A DNA stretch of 21,468 bases from Bacillota bacterium (GTDB taxonomy: Bacteria; Bacillota; Clostridia; Christensenellales; SZUA-584). Numbering within the stretch: position 1 is the stretch's first letter; each line of letters starts with the position of its first letter. The notes under the pieces are model-generated. The model ran no database searches. It worked only from the letters and a program-made list of their open reading frames with translations, and had not been told where the DNA came from. The position numbers and the translations under genes are program-made. This document shows positions 20,840 to 21,468 of the stretch, piece after piece. Location: the NCBI GenBank assembly GCA_023399095.1, contig JAEWQS010000018.1, positions 1 through 21,468 of the forward strand, read 5' to 3'.

Positions 20840-21400
20840 ATGTCAGAACAGTTGAAATTTGAATCAAGGGATGATTTCAGGCAATGGCTGCAAGAAAATT
20901 GCCTTAACAGCAAAGGCGTTTGGCTTGTGTTCGGTAAAGCTGGAGGGCCAAAGACCATAAAAGCCAATGAAGCTCTTGAAGAAGCGCTGTGTTTTGGCTG
21001 GATTGATGGTCAAATGCAAAGTATAGATGAAAAAACATATATAAAATATTTTTCTATGCGGTGCAAAAAGAGCAAATGGTCTGAGAAGAACAAGGCCATT
21101 GCAAACGACCTTATCAATCAAGGCCTTATGACGCAATTCGGTTACGCCAAAATAGAAGACGCCAAAAGAAACGGCATGTGGGATGCACCGGCACCTGCAA
21201 AAATATCTGACGCCGAAATCGACATACTCATAGACAAGCTTAAGGGTAATGAACCTGCCTTTTCAAACTTTATGGCAATGTCGCCATCGGTCAAAAAAAG
21301 CTATGCAGGATTATATCTTGACGCAAAATCGGAAGAAACAAGACGGAAACGTCTTGAGAAGATTGTATTACGCTTAAACCAGAACCTGAAACCCATGTAA
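20840..21400 (+). CDS. YdeI/OmpD-associated (OmdA) family protein, possible antimicrobial-peptide protection
   Basis: A 186-aa soluble protein. The N-terminal half has the YdeI-family pattern: SRDDFRQWLQENCLNSKGVWLV, the strongly conserved EALCFGWIDGQ (about 47-57), and a segment KWSEKNKAIANDLINQGLMT. The C-terminal part (about 130-180) is the OmdA-type helical region with FMAMSPSVKKSYAGLYLDAKSEETRRKRLEKIV. Members are labelled 'bacteriocin-protection', since YdeI of enteric bacteria is linked to resistance to antimicrobial peptides (family knowledge); the molecular role is unclear. GAGAGG lies about 8 nt before the ATG. It follows the double-glycine peptide by 52 nt with no terminator, so one transcript is likely. 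Pairing with a leader-bearing peptide suggests, but does not prove, an immunity-like role. Confidence 0.85.
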   Translation: MSEQLKFESRDDFRQWLQENCLNSKGVWLVFGKAGGPKTIKANEALEEALCFGWIDGQMQSIDEKTYIKYFSMRCKKSKWSEKNKAIANDLINQGLMTQFGYAKIEDAKRNGMWDAPAPAKISDAEIDILIDKLKGNEPAFSNFMAMSPSVKKSYAGLYLDAKSEETRRKRLEKIVLRLNQNLKPM

Positions 21401-21468
21401 ACAACCAAACAAGCCTATTGCCTTGAATTTACAATAACTGGGGTGTGTTTTATAAAGGAAATTTTGAG
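21401..21468 (+). other. Window end: possible start of another gene
   Basis: After the YdeI-family stop, AAAGGAA (21454-21460) precedes a TTG at 21464, which could be the start of a downstream gene. Too little sequence is left to judge. Confidence 0.2.

Noticed and set aside
1..21468. CRISPR array, rRNA genes, insertion sequence or prophage genes
   Set aside because: No regularly spaced repeats, rRNA segments, transposase or phage structural proteins were seen.

Overview
The window looks like chromosomal DNA of a Bacillota (Firmicutes), most likely a Clostridia-type anaerobe. The signs are strong purine-rich ribosome binding sites with frequent GTG and TTG starts, tRNA genes with encoded CCA, a bacterial-type ProS with an editing insertion, a D-lactate-type dehydrogenase, a c-di-GMP-I riboswitch and short U-tailed terminators. 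Most genes look moderately GC-rich, while the restriction-modification genes at 5.0-7.0 kb are clearly AT-rich and look acquired. This taxonomic reading is inference from gene style, not a match to a named species.

Layout. 0.1-2.9 kb: an ABC importer operon (lipoprotein binding protein, FecCD-type permease, ATPase) of the cobalamin/siderophore/heme family. 2.9-4.7 kb: proS with its own promoter and terminator. 4.7-4.9 kb: tRNA-Ala(GGC) with a good promoter and terminator. 5.0-7.0 kb: a C5-cytosine DNA methyltransferase overlapping a NotI-family restriction endonuclease. 7.25-8.2 kb: a small ribbon-helix-helix protein and a SAM methyltransferase. 8.3-10.6 kb: an aldo/keto reductase and a divergent SorC/DeoR-type regulator sharing a repeat-rich intergenic region. 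10.7-11.1 kb: a two-helix membrane protein and tRNA-Val(CAC). 11.3-13.5 kb: an aminotransferase/D-2-hydroxyacid dehydrogenase operon. 13.6-15.8 kb: a TetR repressor with a clear operator, followed by a phytoene-desaturase-like FAD oxidoreductase. 15.9-17.0 kb: an MscS-type channel.

17.0-17.55 kb has no convincing large gene. It carries a consensus promoter followed by a c-di-GMP-I (GEMM) riboswitch and then strong hairpins, so it is an apparently orphan riboswitch whose only possible + strand target here is a 21-codon ORF. 17.55-18.9 kb (minus strand): an AraC regulator and a VOC protein in one operon. 19.2-20.2 kb: yqeY and an Ig-like lipoprotein gene, flanked by two inverted copies of a 29-nt dispersed repeat.

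20.5-21.4 kb: a 73-residue peptide with a textbook double-glycine leader and a zinc-ribbon-like Cys pattern. It is followed at once by a YdeI/OmdA-type 'bacteriocin-protection' family protein. This pair, the orphan riboswitch and the NotI-type system are the most interesting parts of the window.
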